In this document: positions 51,556 through 60,423 of the stretch, piece after piece
Position numbering within the stretch: the stretch's first letter is position 1
How the letters are laid out: each line of letters opens with the position of its first letter
Source of the DNA: UBA1479 sp038109305
GTDB lineage: Bacteria > Pseudomonadota > Alphaproteobacteria > Rhodospirillales > Casp-alpha2
Direction of reading: 5' to 3'
Assembly (NCBI GenBank): GCA_038109305.1
Contig: JAYNIR010000003.1
Coordinates: 62,001 to 126,000 of the forward strand
DNA: 64,000 nucleotides
Program-made: the position numbers and the translations under genes
The notes under the pieces: generated by a model
What the model was told of the DNA's origin: nothing
The model's database searches: none
Seen by the model: only the letters and a program-made list of their open reading frames with translations

Positions 51556-52035
51556 GTGGCCGATGATTTCACGCACTTGGACGCCGACGGCAACGCCGTC
51601 ATGGTCGACGTATCGAACAAGGACGCGACGGAGCGCGCCGCCGTCGCCCGCGGCCGCGTGGTGATGGCGCCGGAAACCCTCAATCGGATCATAGACCGGG
51701 GGGTCAAGAAAGGCGACGTGCTGTCGGTCGCGCAGTTGGCCGGGATCATGGGCGCCAAGCGGACGCCAGACCTGATCCCCCTCTGCCATCCCTTGAACCT
51801 GACCTCGGTAAAAGTCGACCTTGTCTGCAACCCCGCCGACAACGCCGTCGAGATCGAAGCCGCCTGCTGGCTCACCGGTAAAACCGGGGTCGAGATGGAG
51901 GCGCTGACCGCCGTTTCCGTGGCGGCACTCACGGTCTATGACATGTGCAAGGCTGTCGACCGCGCCATGCGCATTGAAGACATTCGCCTGGTCCACAAAT
52001 CAGGCGGCAAATCAGGCACTTACGAAGCCGAATAA
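51556..52035 (+). CDS. moaC: Cyclic pyranopterin monophosphate synthase MoaC
   Basis: Acts with MoaA to convert GTP-derived precursor to cyclic pyranopterin monophosphate in molybdenum cofactor synthesis. Motifs are MVDVSNKDATERAAVARGRV (about 16-35), MGAKRTPDLIPLCHPLNLT (about 65-83) and GVEMEALTAVSVAALTVYDM (about 112-131). The start is GTG 51556, giving 159 residues. It lies between trpC and moeA, a conserved alphaproteobacterial placement. Confidence 0.95.
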   Translation: MADDFTHLDADGNAVMVDVSNKDATERAAVARGRVVMAPETLNRIIDRGVKKGDVLSVAQLAGIMGAKRTPDLIPLCHPLNLTSVKVDLVCNPADNAVEIEAACWLTGKTGVEMEALTAVSVAALTVYDMCKAVDRAMRIEDIRLVHKSGGKSGTYEAE

Positions 52036-52060
52036 AGACCCCGCACGAACAGGAAATCCC

Positions 52061-53275
52061 ATGCTCTCGGTCCTCGAAGCCATCGATAAAGTCGTTTCCG
52101 GCGTCGGCGAAATGCCGGTGGAGCAGGTTTCCGTTTCCGAAGCCCACGGCCGCGTGCTGGCCGCCGATCTGGCGGCGGCCGTGAGCCACCCCCCCGACGC
52201 GGTTTCGGCCATGGACGGATACGCCGTCCGCTGGGCCGATCTGGCCGGCGACCGCCCGGCACTGACGGTCACCGGCGAATCAGCCGCCGGCCATCCCTAC
52301 CCCAACCCGGTCGGCGCGGGTGAGGCAGTGCGCATCTTCACCGGCGCCCGCATACCCGACGGCAGCGACACCATCGTCATCCAGGAAGATACCGAGCTCG
52401 ACGGCGACCGGGTTATCGTCACCGACAAGCCCAAGGAAAAGGGCGAATTCGTCCGTCCCCGGGGCATGGATTTCGCCGTCGGCGACGTGCTGCTGAGGGC
52501 CGGGCGGATCCTGACCGCCCGCGACGTCGGCCTCGCCGCGTCCATGAACCACGCCTGGGTTTTCGTCCGCCGCCGCCCGCGCATCGCTTATCTGGCGACC
52601 GGCGACGAAGTGAAAATGCCGGGATCGGACCTGGGCCCCGGCCAGATCGTGTCGTCCAACAGCCTGGCCCTGCCCGCCTACGTCCGGGCCTTGGGCGGCG
52701 TGCCAGTTAGCCTCGGCATCGCCAAGGACACGGAAGAAGACCTGCTGAAGGCGCTGCGGGGCGCCCGCGGCTGCGACATGCTGATCACCATGGGCGGCGC
52801 CTCCGTCGGCGATCACGACTTGGTGCAGAGGGCGCTCGGCCACGACGGGTTCGAACTCGGCTTTTACAAAATCGCCATGCGCCCCGGGAAACCGCTGATT
52901 TTCGGCAATATCCAGGGCGTACCGTTCCTCGGCCTGCCGGGTAACCCGGTATCGACGGGCGTTACCAGCGCGATCTTCCTTCGCGCCGCGCTGATCAAGA
53001 TGCTGTGCATCGCCGGTGCCGAGACCCACGCGACCGCCGTGCTCGGCTCGGACGTGCCGAAAAACGGCATCCGCGAGGACTACATGCGGGCGTCACTTGC
53101 CTGCAACGACCGGGGGCAACTGGTGGCGACACCGTTTTCCGCCCAGGACAGCGCCATGATGGGCGCCTTCGCCCGCGCCGATTGCCTGGTGATCCGGTCG
53201 GTCGGCGCGGCGCCGGAAAAGGCCGGGACCACCGTGCCGATCCTCCGCCTCGACTTCGGCGGCCTGCCGTTCTGA
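52061..53275 (+). CDS. moeA: Molybdopterin molybdenumtransferase MoeA
   Basis: Inserts molybdate into adenylylated molybdopterin. Motifs: PPDAVSAMDGYAVRWADL (about 43-60), IFTGARIPDGSDTIV (about 88-102), LATGDEVKMPG, TMGGASVGDHDLV (about 244-256) and GLPGNPVSTGVT (about 290-301). Length is 404 residues from ATG 52061, 25 bases after moaC. A weak inverted repeat (CGACGCC, 53288-53294, with GGTGTCG, 53307-53313) downstream might end the transcript before lexA. Confidence 0.95.
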   Translation: MLSVLEAIDKVVSGVGEMPVEQVSVSEAHGRVLAADLAAAVSHPPDAVSAMDGYAVRWADLAGDRPALTVTGESAAGHPYPNPVGAGEAVRIFTGARIPDGSDTIVIQEDTELDGDRVIVTDKPKEKGEFVRPRGMDFAVGDVLLRAGRILTARDVGLAASMNHAWVFVRRRPRIAYLATGDEVKMPGSDLGPGQIVSSNSLALPAYVRALGGVPVSLGIAKDTEEDLLKALRGARGCDMLITMGGASVGDHDLVQRALGHDGFELGFYKIAMRPGKPLIFGNIQGVPFLGLPGNPVSTGVTSAIFLRAALIKMLCIAGAETHATAVLGSDVPKNGIREDYMRASLACNDRGQLVATPFSAQDSAMMGAFARADCLVIRSVGAAPEKAGTTVPILRLDFGGLPF

Positions 53276-53339
53276 TCCTGGAACGACCGACGCCAATCCC
53301 ATCGGTGGTGTCGTTTCACGGCTTTCCAGACCCAAGATA

Positions 53340-53368
53340 TTGACACAGGCCGTGAACTAAACTAGAAC
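53340..53368 (+). promoter_or_regulatory. Promoter of lexA
   Basis: A perfect -35 TTGACA (53340-53345) followed after 17 bases by TAGAAC (53363-53368). The SOS box covers the spacer end and the -10, so LexA binding would block polymerase directly. Confidence 0.65.
53354..53368 (+). promoter_or_regulatory. LexA (SOS) box, GAAC-N7-GAAC
   Basis: Two GAAC half-sites (53354-53357 and 53365-53368) separated by exactly seven bases, the known alphaproteobacterial LexA operator. It lies 75 bases before the lexA start and overlaps its promoter, which indicates autoregulation. Confidence 0.85.
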
Positions 53369-53442
53369 ATTTGGGGAATATAAGCGATGGGCCGCCTGGC
53401 CGCCGCGATCATCAACCGTCACTGGAGGGGAGCCGCCGCCCC

Positions 53443-54156
53443 ATGCTTACGAAAAAGCAACACGAACTCCTGGTTTTCATCGACAAGCGCCTGAACGAGA
53501 CCGGCGTGTCCCCGTCGTTCGAAGAAATGAAGGGTGCGCTCGACCTGAAATCTAAATCTGGCATTCACCGGCTCATCACAGGGCTGGTCGAACGCGGCTT
53601 CATCCGCCGCCTGCCCAACCGGGCGCGGGCGCTTGAGGTGCTGCGCCGGCCGGAAGACCTGGGCGTCCGCCCGGGCGACGGCGCGGTGGCGCGGGAGTTA
53701 CCGGCCAATGTGGTCTCCGGCCCGTTCGGCCGCAGGGGCGGCAAACCGGAACAGCTGGCGCCAGTCTCCGACGCGGCCATGGCCCTGCCGCTTTTCGGTC
53801 GGATCGCCGCCGGCACGCCGATCGAGGCGCTGCGCGATCATTCCAACATGATCAACGTGCCGCCCTCCATGCTCGGCGGCGGCGAGCACTACGCGCTTGA
53901 GGTCGACGGCGATTCGATGATCGACGCCGGCATTCAGGACGGCGACACCGTCATCATTCAGCGTGTCGAAACGGCGGAAAACGGCACCATCGTTGTCGCC
54001 CTCGTCGACGGCTCGGAAGTGACCCTCAAACGCATCCGCCGCAAGGGCGATTCCATTGCGCTCGAACCCGCCAACAAGGACTTCAAAACCCGCATCTTCG
54101 GGCCGGATCAGGTACAGGTCCAAGGCCGTCTGGTGGGTCTTCTACGCAAATACTGA
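53443..54156 (+). CDS. lexA: LexA repressor
   Basis: SOS repressor that self-cleaves when RecA filaments form. An N-terminal winged helix-turn-helix (about 1-70) starts MLTKKQHELLVFIDKRLNE. The cleavage site Ala-Gly is in RIAAGTPIEAL (about 126-136), the catalytic Ser in EVDGDSMIDAGIQDGD (about 153-168) and the catalytic Lys in SEVTLKRI. Length is 237 residues, slightly long because of a linker, as in alphaproteobacteria. The ATG at 53443 gives the family start; the operator upstream fits it. Confidence 0.95.
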   Translation: MLTKKQHELLVFIDKRLNETGVSPSFEEMKGALDLKSKSGIHRLITGLVERGFIRRLPNRARALEVLRRPEDLGVRPGDGAVARELPANVVSGPFGRRGGKPEQLAPVSDAAMALPLFGRIAAGTPIEALRDHSNMINVPPSMLGGGEHYALEVDGDSMIDAGIQDGDTVIIQRVETAENGTIVVALVDGSEVTLKRIRRKGDSIALEPANKDFKTRIFGPDQVQVQGRLVGLLRKY

Positions 54157-54242
54157 CGCTTATCCCGAGGCTTGGGGCCCGCCTACGCCGACACTAACGG
54201 CTAGGCATAGGCCGCCAGTGCCGCTGGCCGGACGCCCCACGG

Positions 54243-54581
54243 TCAATTGCCCAGGCCGTCGTTGACGGCACGGACCTTGATCTCGGGGCCGAGCCAGATG
54301 GCGTGCGCCCCGCCCTGTCTGAGCCTGCGGCGGTCGATCACCAGGACGCCGTCGGGGCAGAGCCCGCCCGCCGGTATCAACGCCGCGGCAAGCCGCACGG
54401 GGCCCCGCACCGCCGCCGCTCCGACCATGGCGGCAATGAGCACAGCCAGGCTCGAATGCCAGACCGGTTTGACGTCGAGGTAAAAATAGATGGCGATGCC
54501 CACGGCCATGGCGACAGGCCCAGAGAAGGGCTAGCGGTCGCGGCTTTGCACCAGCATGTCGATCATCGGCATCAGCCGCAT
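54243..54581 (-). pseudogene. comEC: ComEC/Rec2 remnant, large internal deletion and a nonsense codon
   Basis: A frame of 113 codons opens MRLMPMIDMLVQSRDR, stops at TAG (54531-54533), and continues PFSGPVAMAVGIAIYFYLDV, a match to the first membrane helix of alphaproteobacterial ComEC, where the stop would be the Trp of RDRW. About 35 codons later the text jumps to CPDGVLVIDRRRLRQGGAHA-type sequence, which is the very end of ComEC. The middle of a roughly 700-residue protein is missing. In related genomes comEC lies in exactly this place and direction, between lexA and gltX. What is inferred is the identity of the deleted part; the joined ends and the stop are seen. Confidence 0.75.
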
Positions 54582-54765
54582 GGCCCGATCCCTGTTCCGC
54601 CTCTGGGAACTCCAAGAATAATAGCGCCGACGCCAGTTGCCAGCTGCGGAACAACACATGCTGCACCCGCACAAATTATGTGATAGACCAGCGTCACCTC
54701 CGGCCCGGCGGCGGACCGGCCAGTGCAACCAACCACAAGACCACCAACCACAAAAAGGGAGAATA
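54582..54765. other. Upstream region of gltX
   Basis: About 184 bases between the comEC remnant and gltX. An AAAAAGGGAG ribosome-binding site precedes the gltX ATG. No hairpin terminator or T-box-like element was recognised. Confidence 0.45.
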
Positions 54766-56202
54766 ATGGGCGTCGTCACCCGCTTTGCCCCCTCACCCAC
54801 CGGGTTTCTGCATATCGGCGGCGCCCGGACCGCGCTGTTCAACTGGCTGTTCGCCCGACACCATCAGGTCCACGGCGACGGTGGGACGTTTCTCCTTCGC
54901 ATCGAAGACACCGACCGGGCGCGTTCGACCCAGGCGGCGGTCGACGCGATCTATGACGGGCTCAGCTGGCTCGGCCTCGACTGGGACGGCGATCCGATCT
55001 CGCAATTCGCCCGCGCCGAGCGGCACCGCGAGGCGGTCGACCAGCTACTGGCCCAGGGCAATGCCTACAAATGCTATTGCACGCCCGAAGAACTGGCGGA
55101 AATGCGCGAAACCGCCAAGCGGGAGAAACGCAACCGCATGTATGACGGCCGCTGGCGCGACCGCGATCCTTCCGACGCGCCCGCCGGCGCCACGCCGGTG
55201 ATCCGCCTGAAGGTGCCGCTCGAACGCGACACCGTCATCGACGACGCCGTCCAGGGCCGCGTCACCGTCGCCAACGAACAGTTGGACGACATGGTGCTAC
55301 TTCGCGCCGACAGTACGCCGACCTATATGCTGGCCGTCGTCGTCGATGATCACGACACGGCGGTGACCCACGTGATCCGGGGCGACGATCACCTGACCAA
55401 CGCCTTCCGGCAGACGCAGCTCTACCAAGCGCTCGGCTGGGATACGCCGAAGTTTGCCCACATCCCGCTGATCCACGGGCCCGATGGGGCGAAACTGTCG
55501 AAGCGCCACGGGGCGCTCGGCGTCGACGCCTACCGGGACGACGGCTTCCTGCCCGAAGCCATGCGCAATTACCTGCTGCGGCTCGGATGGAGCCACGGCG
55601 ACGACGAAGTGATTTCGACCGACCAGGCGATCGATTGGTTCACGCTCTCCAACATCGGCAAATCGCCGGCGCGGTTCGACGTGCAGAAGCTGACCAACCT
55701 GAACGGCCAGTACATGCGCCAGGCGGATGACCGCTTTCTGGCCGAAACGGTCCTATCACGGTTGCGGGATATGGCTTCCGTCAGGCTTGCGGAGGCGGCC
55801 CCGGATCGGCTATTTAAAGGCATGCCTGGGCTCAAGGAACGCTCGAAAACAATTAACGAACTTCTTGAAAACGCATTGTTTTATGCAACAGAGCGCCCTG
55901 TACCCATCGACGAAAAGGCCGTCCAGCAGCTTTCCCCGGACGGGAAACAGCTTCTAACCGCCGCGCGGGACAAATTGGCCCGGACCGACGACTGGTCGGA
56001 CGAAGGCCTGATGGCGTCTGCAAAACAGGTGTCGGAGGAAACCGGCGCCAAACTGGGGGCGGTTGCCGCCCCGATCCGCTCGGCGCTCACCGGCGGTACG
56101 CAATCGCCGAGCGTTTTTGAAATTCTGCACGTACTCGGCCGCGAGGAATCCCTGGGACGCATCGACGACGCCCTGGGCGGCCTGCAACCGTTAAAACAGT
56201 AA
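54766..56202 (+). CDS. gltX: Glutamate--tRNA ligase
   Basis: Charges tRNA-Glu. Class I signature FAPSPTGFLHIGGARTALFN (about 6-25) and the second signature GAKLSKRHGALGVDAYR (about 244-260) are intact. The anticodon-binding domain occupies the C-terminal third. The 478-residue length is normal. The ATG at 54766 begins at MGVVTRFAPSPTG as expected. Alphaproteobacteria often have two GltX copies; this one next to gltA is the usual main copy. A short AT-rich coding patch lies at about 55811-55900. Confidence 0.95.
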   Translation: MGVVTRFAPSPTGFLHIGGARTALFNWLFARHHQVHGDGGTFLLRIEDTDRARSTQAAVDAIYDGLSWLGLDWDGDPISQFARAERHREAVDQLLAQGNAYKCYCTPEELAEMRETAKREKRNRMYDGRWRDRDPSDAPAGATPVIRLKVPLERDTVIDDAVQGRVTVANEQLDDMVLLRADSTPTYMLAVVVDDHDTAVTHVIRGDDHLTNAFRQTQLYQALGWDTPKFAHIPLIHGPDGAKLSKRHGALGVDAYRDDGFLPEAMRNYLLRLGWSHGDDEVISTDQAIDWFTLSNIGKSPARFDVQKLTNLNGQYMRQADDRFLAETVLSRLRDMASVRLAEAAPDRLFKGMPGLKERSKTINELLENALFYATERPVPIDEKAVQQLSPDGKQLLTAARDKLARTDDWSDEGLMASAKQVSEETGAKLGAVAAPIRSALTGGTQSPSVFEILHVLGREESLGRIDDALGGLQPLKQ

Positions 56203-56281
56203 GGAGCGGGAAATCCGCCGCTGTGACCAACCCCCGCCCCCGAGCGCGACCGCCCGGGGCGCATTAAGAGGAAGAACGACG

Positions 56282-57598
56282 ATGACTGACCCCAAACACG
56301 GCAAAAACGCCACTTTTACCCTGACCGACAACCGCAGCGGCAAAGCCTACGAATTGCCGGTCCTGGACGGTTCGGTCGGTCCATCGGTCATCGACGTCCG
56401 GCGGCTGTACGGTGAAACCGACTGCTTCACCTACGATCCGGGCTACACGTCCACCGGAAGCTGTGAATCCAAAATCACCTACATCGACGGCGACCAGGGG
56501 ATTTTGCTGTATCGCGGCATCCCGATCCAGCAGTTGGCGGAAAATTCCGACTTCCCCGAAGTCTGCTACCTGCTGCTCTACGGCGAATTGCCGAACGCCG
56601 AACAGAAAAAGAAGTTTCAAACCGACATCACCTACCACACCATGCTGCACGAGCAGATCGCGCAGTTCTATCGCGGGTTCCGGCGCGATGCGCACCCGAT
56701 GGCGGTGATGTGCGGCGTGGTCGGTGCGCTGTCGGCGTTCTATCACGATTCGACCGACATCAACGATCCCAAGCACCGGCTGGTGGCATCCTGCCGGCTG
56801 ATCGCGAAAATGCCGACGATCGCGGCCTGGGCCTATAAATATTCGCTCGGCCAGCCGTTCATGTATCCGAAGAACACGTTGAAGTACGCGGAAAACTTCG
56901 TGCACATGATGTTTTCCAACCCGTGCGAGGAATACACCGTTTCACCGACCGTGGCGAAGGCCATGGACCGCATCCTGATCCTACATGCGGACCACGAACA
57001 GAACGCCTCGACATCGACCGTGCGCATGGCCGGGTCATCCGGTGCCAACCCGTTCGCCTGTATTTCGGCCGGCATTGCGTCCCTGTGGGGCCCGGCCCAC
57101 GGCGGCGCCAACGAAGCCGTTCTCAACATGCTTGACCAGATCGGCCATAAGAAACACATCAATGAATACATCAAAAAAGCCAAGGACAAGGACGATCCGT
57201 TCCGACTTATGGGCTTCGGCCACAGGGTCTACAAAAATATGGACCCCCGCGCCAACGTCATGCGCGAGTCTTGCCACGAAGTTCTGGGTGAACAGGGCAT
57301 CAAGGACGAACCGTTGCTCGATCTAGCCATGGAACTGGAACGGATCGCGCTGGAAGATGACTATTTCGTCAAGCGCAAGCTGTTCCCCAACGTCGACTTC
57401 TATTCGGGCATCATCTTCAAGGCGCTCGGCATCCCGACCAGCATGTTCACCGTGCTGTTCGCCGTCGCCCGCACGGTCGGCTGGGTCGCCCAGTGGAACG
57501 AGATGATCGAGGATCCAAGCCAGAAAATCGGCCGTCCGCGCCAGCTCTATACCGGCTATACTGAGCGCAAATACACCGACATCAAAGAGCGCAAATAA
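56282..57598 (+). CDS. gltA: Citrate synthase
   Basis: Condenses acetyl-CoA with oxaloacetate at the entry to the TCA cycle. The 438-residue type II enzyme shows YDPGYTSTGSCESKITYIDG (about 51-70) and LYRGIPIQQLAE. ADHEQNASTSTVRMAGSSGA carries the first catalytic His. GFGHRVYKNMDPRANVM (about 310-326) carries the second, and the catalytic Asp lies in the NVDFYSGII segment. It follows gltX by 80 bases and ends convergent with lpxB. Confidence 0.97.
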   Translation: MTDPKHGKNATFTLTDNRSGKAYELPVLDGSVGPSVIDVRRLYGETDCFTYDPGYTSTGSCESKITYIDGDQGILLYRGIPIQQLAENSDFPEVCYLLLYGELPNAEQKKKFQTDITYHTMLHEQIAQFYRGFRRDAHPMAVMCGVVGALSAFYHDSTDINDPKHRLVASCRLIAKMPTIAAWAYKYSLGQPFMYPKNTLKYAENFVHMMFSNPCEEYTVSPTVAKAMDRILILHADHEQNASTSTVRMAGSSGANPFACISAGIASLWGPAHGGANEAVLNMLDQIGHKKHINEYIKKAKDKDDPFRLMGFGHRVYKNMDPRANVMRESCHEVLGEQGIKDEPLLDLAMELERIALEDDYFVKRKLFPNVDFYSGIIFKALGIPTSMFTVLFAVARTVGWVAQWNEMIEDPSQKIGRPRQLYTGYTERKYTDIKERK

Positions 57599-57624
57599 GG
57601 CGCCGTCTGCGCCGGGTGCGGAGA

Positions 57625-58797
57625 TTAAGCCCGCGTGCGTTTCTGGAAGATGTCAGCGACAACCCCGGCCGCGATGGCGGCCGGGCGCCCGCCCGGCGCC
57701 TTCAGGTCACGTAGTGTTTGATCGAATTCAGTTGCCTGCCGGGCGCGGGCCTCCGCATCGGTCAGCAACGCAAGCACCGCGGGCGCAATGGCTTCCGCCC
57801 GGCAATCTTCCTGGATGTATTCGGGCATGACCTCTTTGCCCCGGACGATGTTGACCAGCCCAGCATGGGGTATCTTGATCAGCCGCCGGGCGATCATCCC
57901 GGTCAGGGTGTTGAACTTGTAGGCGATGACGGCCGGCAAGCCCGCCGCCGCCAGTTCCAGGACCACGGTGCCCGACGCGGCCAGCGCCGCCCGCGACGCA
58001 GCCATGGCGTCGCGTTTGTCGTCGGCGGTCGTGGTGATCACCGCCGGATAAGGCCAGCCGGCCGACGCCGCCCGAATGTCGTCCGCCAACCGGAGCAGGG
58101 TCGGCGTCACCACCCGGCCCCGCCACCCGCCATCGTTCAGACGGCCCAGGACCTCGCTGAACACCGGCAGCAGGCGGGTCAGCTCGCTCCGGCGGGAGCC
58201 CGGCAAAACCATCAGGATGTCGTCACCGTCGGCGATGCCGTTCCTGCGGCGAAACGCCGCGCCGTCCCCCCCGCGCGCCTGGTCGGCGATGGGATGACCG
58301 ACGAACGTCGCTGCCAGGCCCTCGTACTCGAAATACGGCGGCTCGAACGCATACAAACACAAAACGTGGTCGAGAAACCGCGCCACCTTTCTCGCCCGGC
58401 CGGACCGCCACGCCCAAACCGTCGGCGCGACATAGTGAACGATGGGCATATCCGGCGCGCGCTGTTTGACCGCGCGGGCGACACGAAAACAAAAATCCGG
58501 GGAATCGATGGTGACGACAAGTGCGGGGCGGCGAGCCAGAATGTCGTCGCGCGCCTGTTTGATCCGGTGGATCAGCCCAAGCAGGCGCGGCAGCACCTCG
58601 GCCAGGCCGATGACCGATAGTTCCTCCATGGGAAACAGGCTGTCGAGGCCGGCGGCGGCCATGGTGTCCCCGCCGACGCCGGCGAACGCACAATCACCCG
58701 ACAGGCGCTCCTTAATCCCGATCATCAGATCGCGGCCGAGTGCATCGCCCGACGCCTCGCCGGCGATCAGATAAATCAGGGGCGTTGCGGAAATCAT
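57625..58797 (-). CDS. lpxB: Lipid-A-disaccharide synthase
   Basis: Joins UDP-2,3-diacylglucosamine and lipid X to make the lipid A disaccharide. GT19-family motifs: IAGEASGDALGRDLM (about 11-25), GVGGDTMAAAGLDSLFPMEE, DSPDFCFRVARAVK (about 98-111), YVAPTVWAWRSGRARK (about 121-136) and LPGSRRSELTRLLP. Length is 390 residues. It overlaps lpxI by four bases (ATGA) and ends the bamA-to-lpxB series. Confidence 0.95.
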   Translation of the reverse strand: MISATPLIYLIAGEASGDALGRDLMIGIKERLSGDCAFAGVGGDTMAAAGLDSLFPMEELSVIGLAEVLPRLLGLIHRIKQARDDILARRPALVVTIDSPDFCFRVARAVKQRAPDMPIVHYVAPTVWAWRSGRARKVARFLDHVLCLYAFEPPYFEYEGLAATFVGHPIADQARGGDGAAFRRRNGIADGDDILMVLPGSRRSELTRLLPVFSEVLGRLNDGGWRGRVVTPTLLRLADDIRAASAGWPYPAVITTTADDKRDAMAASRAALAASGTVVLELAAAGLPAVIAYKFNTLTGMIARRLIKIPHAGLVNIVRGKEVMPEYIQEDCRAEAIAPAVLALLTDAEARARQATEFDQTLRDLKAPGGRPAAIAAGVVADIFQKRTRA

Positions 58798-59633
58798 GGG
58801 GTCGATACTCCCGCGGTTTCAAGCCCGAAAACGGAAATGCCCGCCTGATCGGCTTTGTCGCGGACGGCCTCCCAATCGAGGATCAGGCTGTTGCCGGCTT
58901 CGACGGCAACGCCGTTCAGCCCCGCCCGAACGACTTGATCCACGGTGTCCGGCCCGATCGCCGGCAGGTCGACCCGACGTTCCTGCCCCGGTTTCATTAC
59001 CTTGACCAGAATGCCCCCGCCCGCGCCGCTGGCCGCGCCATTCACCAAGCCTTCGGTGCCGGATTTGCCTTCTTCGGCGATCAGACCGTCCGGACCGAAG
59101 ACGACCGCTTGTCCTAAGTCCCGCCGGCCCAGCTCGCGGGCGGCGGCAACGGCGGCCTGCGCCATTTTCAACAGCGCCGAATCGGGCGCGGGGCCGGCGA
59201 TCCGGCCTGCGGGCGCGACGATATCCGGCATTAGTTGATCGGGGCCGGTAACGGAGAACCCCTCTTCGACCTCAAGCGCCCTGACAATGGCGCGCAGCAG
59301 CCCGTCATCGCCCCTGGAATAGGCGCCGGTCCGCGCCAGGAACTTAGCGGCCCACCAGTCAGGCATCACCTGTGACAACGTCGGGCGCAGCACCGATCCC
59401 GCAAACACGAGTTCGGTCACGCCCGCATCCTTGAAGCATTTGATGATGCGCCCGGCGCGGCCCGGACGGACCACCATGACGGTGGCGTGCGGGTGATACC
59501 GCGCCGGATCACCCTGCCCGTCCAATTGGACAACCAGAACCGGGCGCCCTCGTCGGGCGCATCCGGAGACCAGAATTTCGGGCAGACGCCCTCCGCCGGC
59601 GACGATCCCCAACGGCGGCAGATCAGGCGGCAT
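58794..59633 (-). CDS. lpxI: UDP-2,3-diacylglucosamine pyrophosphatase LpxI
   Basis: Hydrolyses UDP-2,3-diacylglucosamine to lipid X and UMP; it replaces LpxH in alphaproteobacteria. The 279-residue protein starts LGIVAGGGRLPEIL (about 8-21) and shows ELVFAGSVLRP, LARTGAYSRGDDGLLRAIV (about 99-117) and the conserved RRVDLPAIGPDTVDQV (about 225-240), which carries an essential Asp in the family. It overlaps lpxA upstream by 11 bases and lpxB downstream by four, so all three are coupled. Confidence 0.93.
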   Translation of the reverse strand: MPPDLPPLGIVAGGGRLPEILVSGCARRGRPVLVVQLDGQGDPARYHPHATVMVVRPGRAGRIIKCFKDAGVTELVFAGSVLRPTLSQVMPDWWAAKFLARTGAYSRGDDGLLRAIVRALEVEEGFSVTGPDQLMPDIVAPAGRIAGPAPDSALLKMAQAAVAAARELGRRDLGQAVVFGPDGLIAEEGKSGTEGLVNGAASGAGGGILVKVMKPGQERRVDLPAIGPDTVDQVVRAGLNGVAVEAGNSLILDWEAVRDKADQAGISVFGLETAGVSTP

Positions 59634-60423
59634 CCTCCACCATCGGCTGACAGATGGAACGGGAGGAATCGGAACGGATAAACTCGACGATTTCCATGAC
59701 CGGCTGATTATCGCCGAACAAATCGGCGACGTCGGTCAGGCGTTCCGCCATGGTCCCTTCCTGAGCGAAAATCAGGCGGTAGGCCTGACGCAGCGAATGA
59801 ATGGTCTCGCGGTCGAAATTTCGGCGTTTCAGGCCGACCAAATTCAGCCCCTCGAGTTTCGCCCGGTTGCCGGTCACGGAGCCGTAGGGAATGACGTCCT
59901 GGGTCACGCCGGTCATGCCGCCGATCATGGCGTGGCGCCCGATGCGGACGAATTGATGCACCGCCGACAGACCGCCGACGATGGCGAAGTCCTCGATCTC
60001 GACATGTCCCGCCAGCGTCGCGTTGTTGACCAAAATTACGTGGTCGGCGACCTGACAGTCATGGGCGACGTGCGCCCCCACCATGAAGAGACAGTTGTTG
60101 CCGACGTTGGTTCTAAGACCGCCGCCTTCAGTGCCTGGGTTCATGGTGACGTGTTCGCGGATGACGTTGTTGGCGCCGACGGCGAGGCTTGAAACCTCGC
60201 CACGGAATTTCAGGTCCTGCGGCTGGTGGCCCAAGGACGCGAAGGGGAAAACGCGGGTGTTGGCGCCGATCGACGTGTGTCCGGCGACGACAACGTGCGA
60301 AATCAATTCGACCCCGTCGCCAAGCGTCGCATGCGCTCCGACACAGCAATAAGGGCCGATCTTGACCCCGGCACCGAGTTCGGCACCATCTTCGACAACG
60401 GCCGTGGAGTGAATATCGGTCAT
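59623..60423 (-). CDS. lpxA: UDP-N-acetylglucosamine O-acyltransferase
   Basis: First acyl transfer of lipid A synthesis. Left-handed beta-helix built of hexapeptide repeats (about 1-180), with VVGAHATLGDGVELISHVVV-like text at the start and the catalytic His in GAHVAHDCQVADHVILVNN (about 118-136). The C-terminal helical domain has RNFDRETIHSLRQAYRLIF (about 202-220). Length is 266 residues. The start overlaps the fabZ stop by four bases. Confidence 0.95.
   Translation of the reverse strand: MTDIHSTAVVEDGAELGAGVKIGPYCCVGAHATLGDGVELISHVVVAGHTSIGANTRVFPFASLGHQPQDLKFRGEVSSLAVGANNVIREHVTMNPGTEGGGLRTNVGNNCLFMVGAHVAHDCQVADHVILVNNATLAGHVEIEDFAIVGGLSAVHQFVRIGRHAMIGGMTGVTQDVIPYGSVTGNRAKLEGLNLVGLKRRNFDRETIHSLRQAYRLIFAQEGTMAERLTDVADLFGDNQPVMEIVEFIRSDSSRSICQPMVEDAA

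Noticed and set aside
53288..53313. Terminator after moeA.
   Set aside because: The stem needs a G-T pair, is only seven bases long with a 12-base loop, and is followed by just three T.
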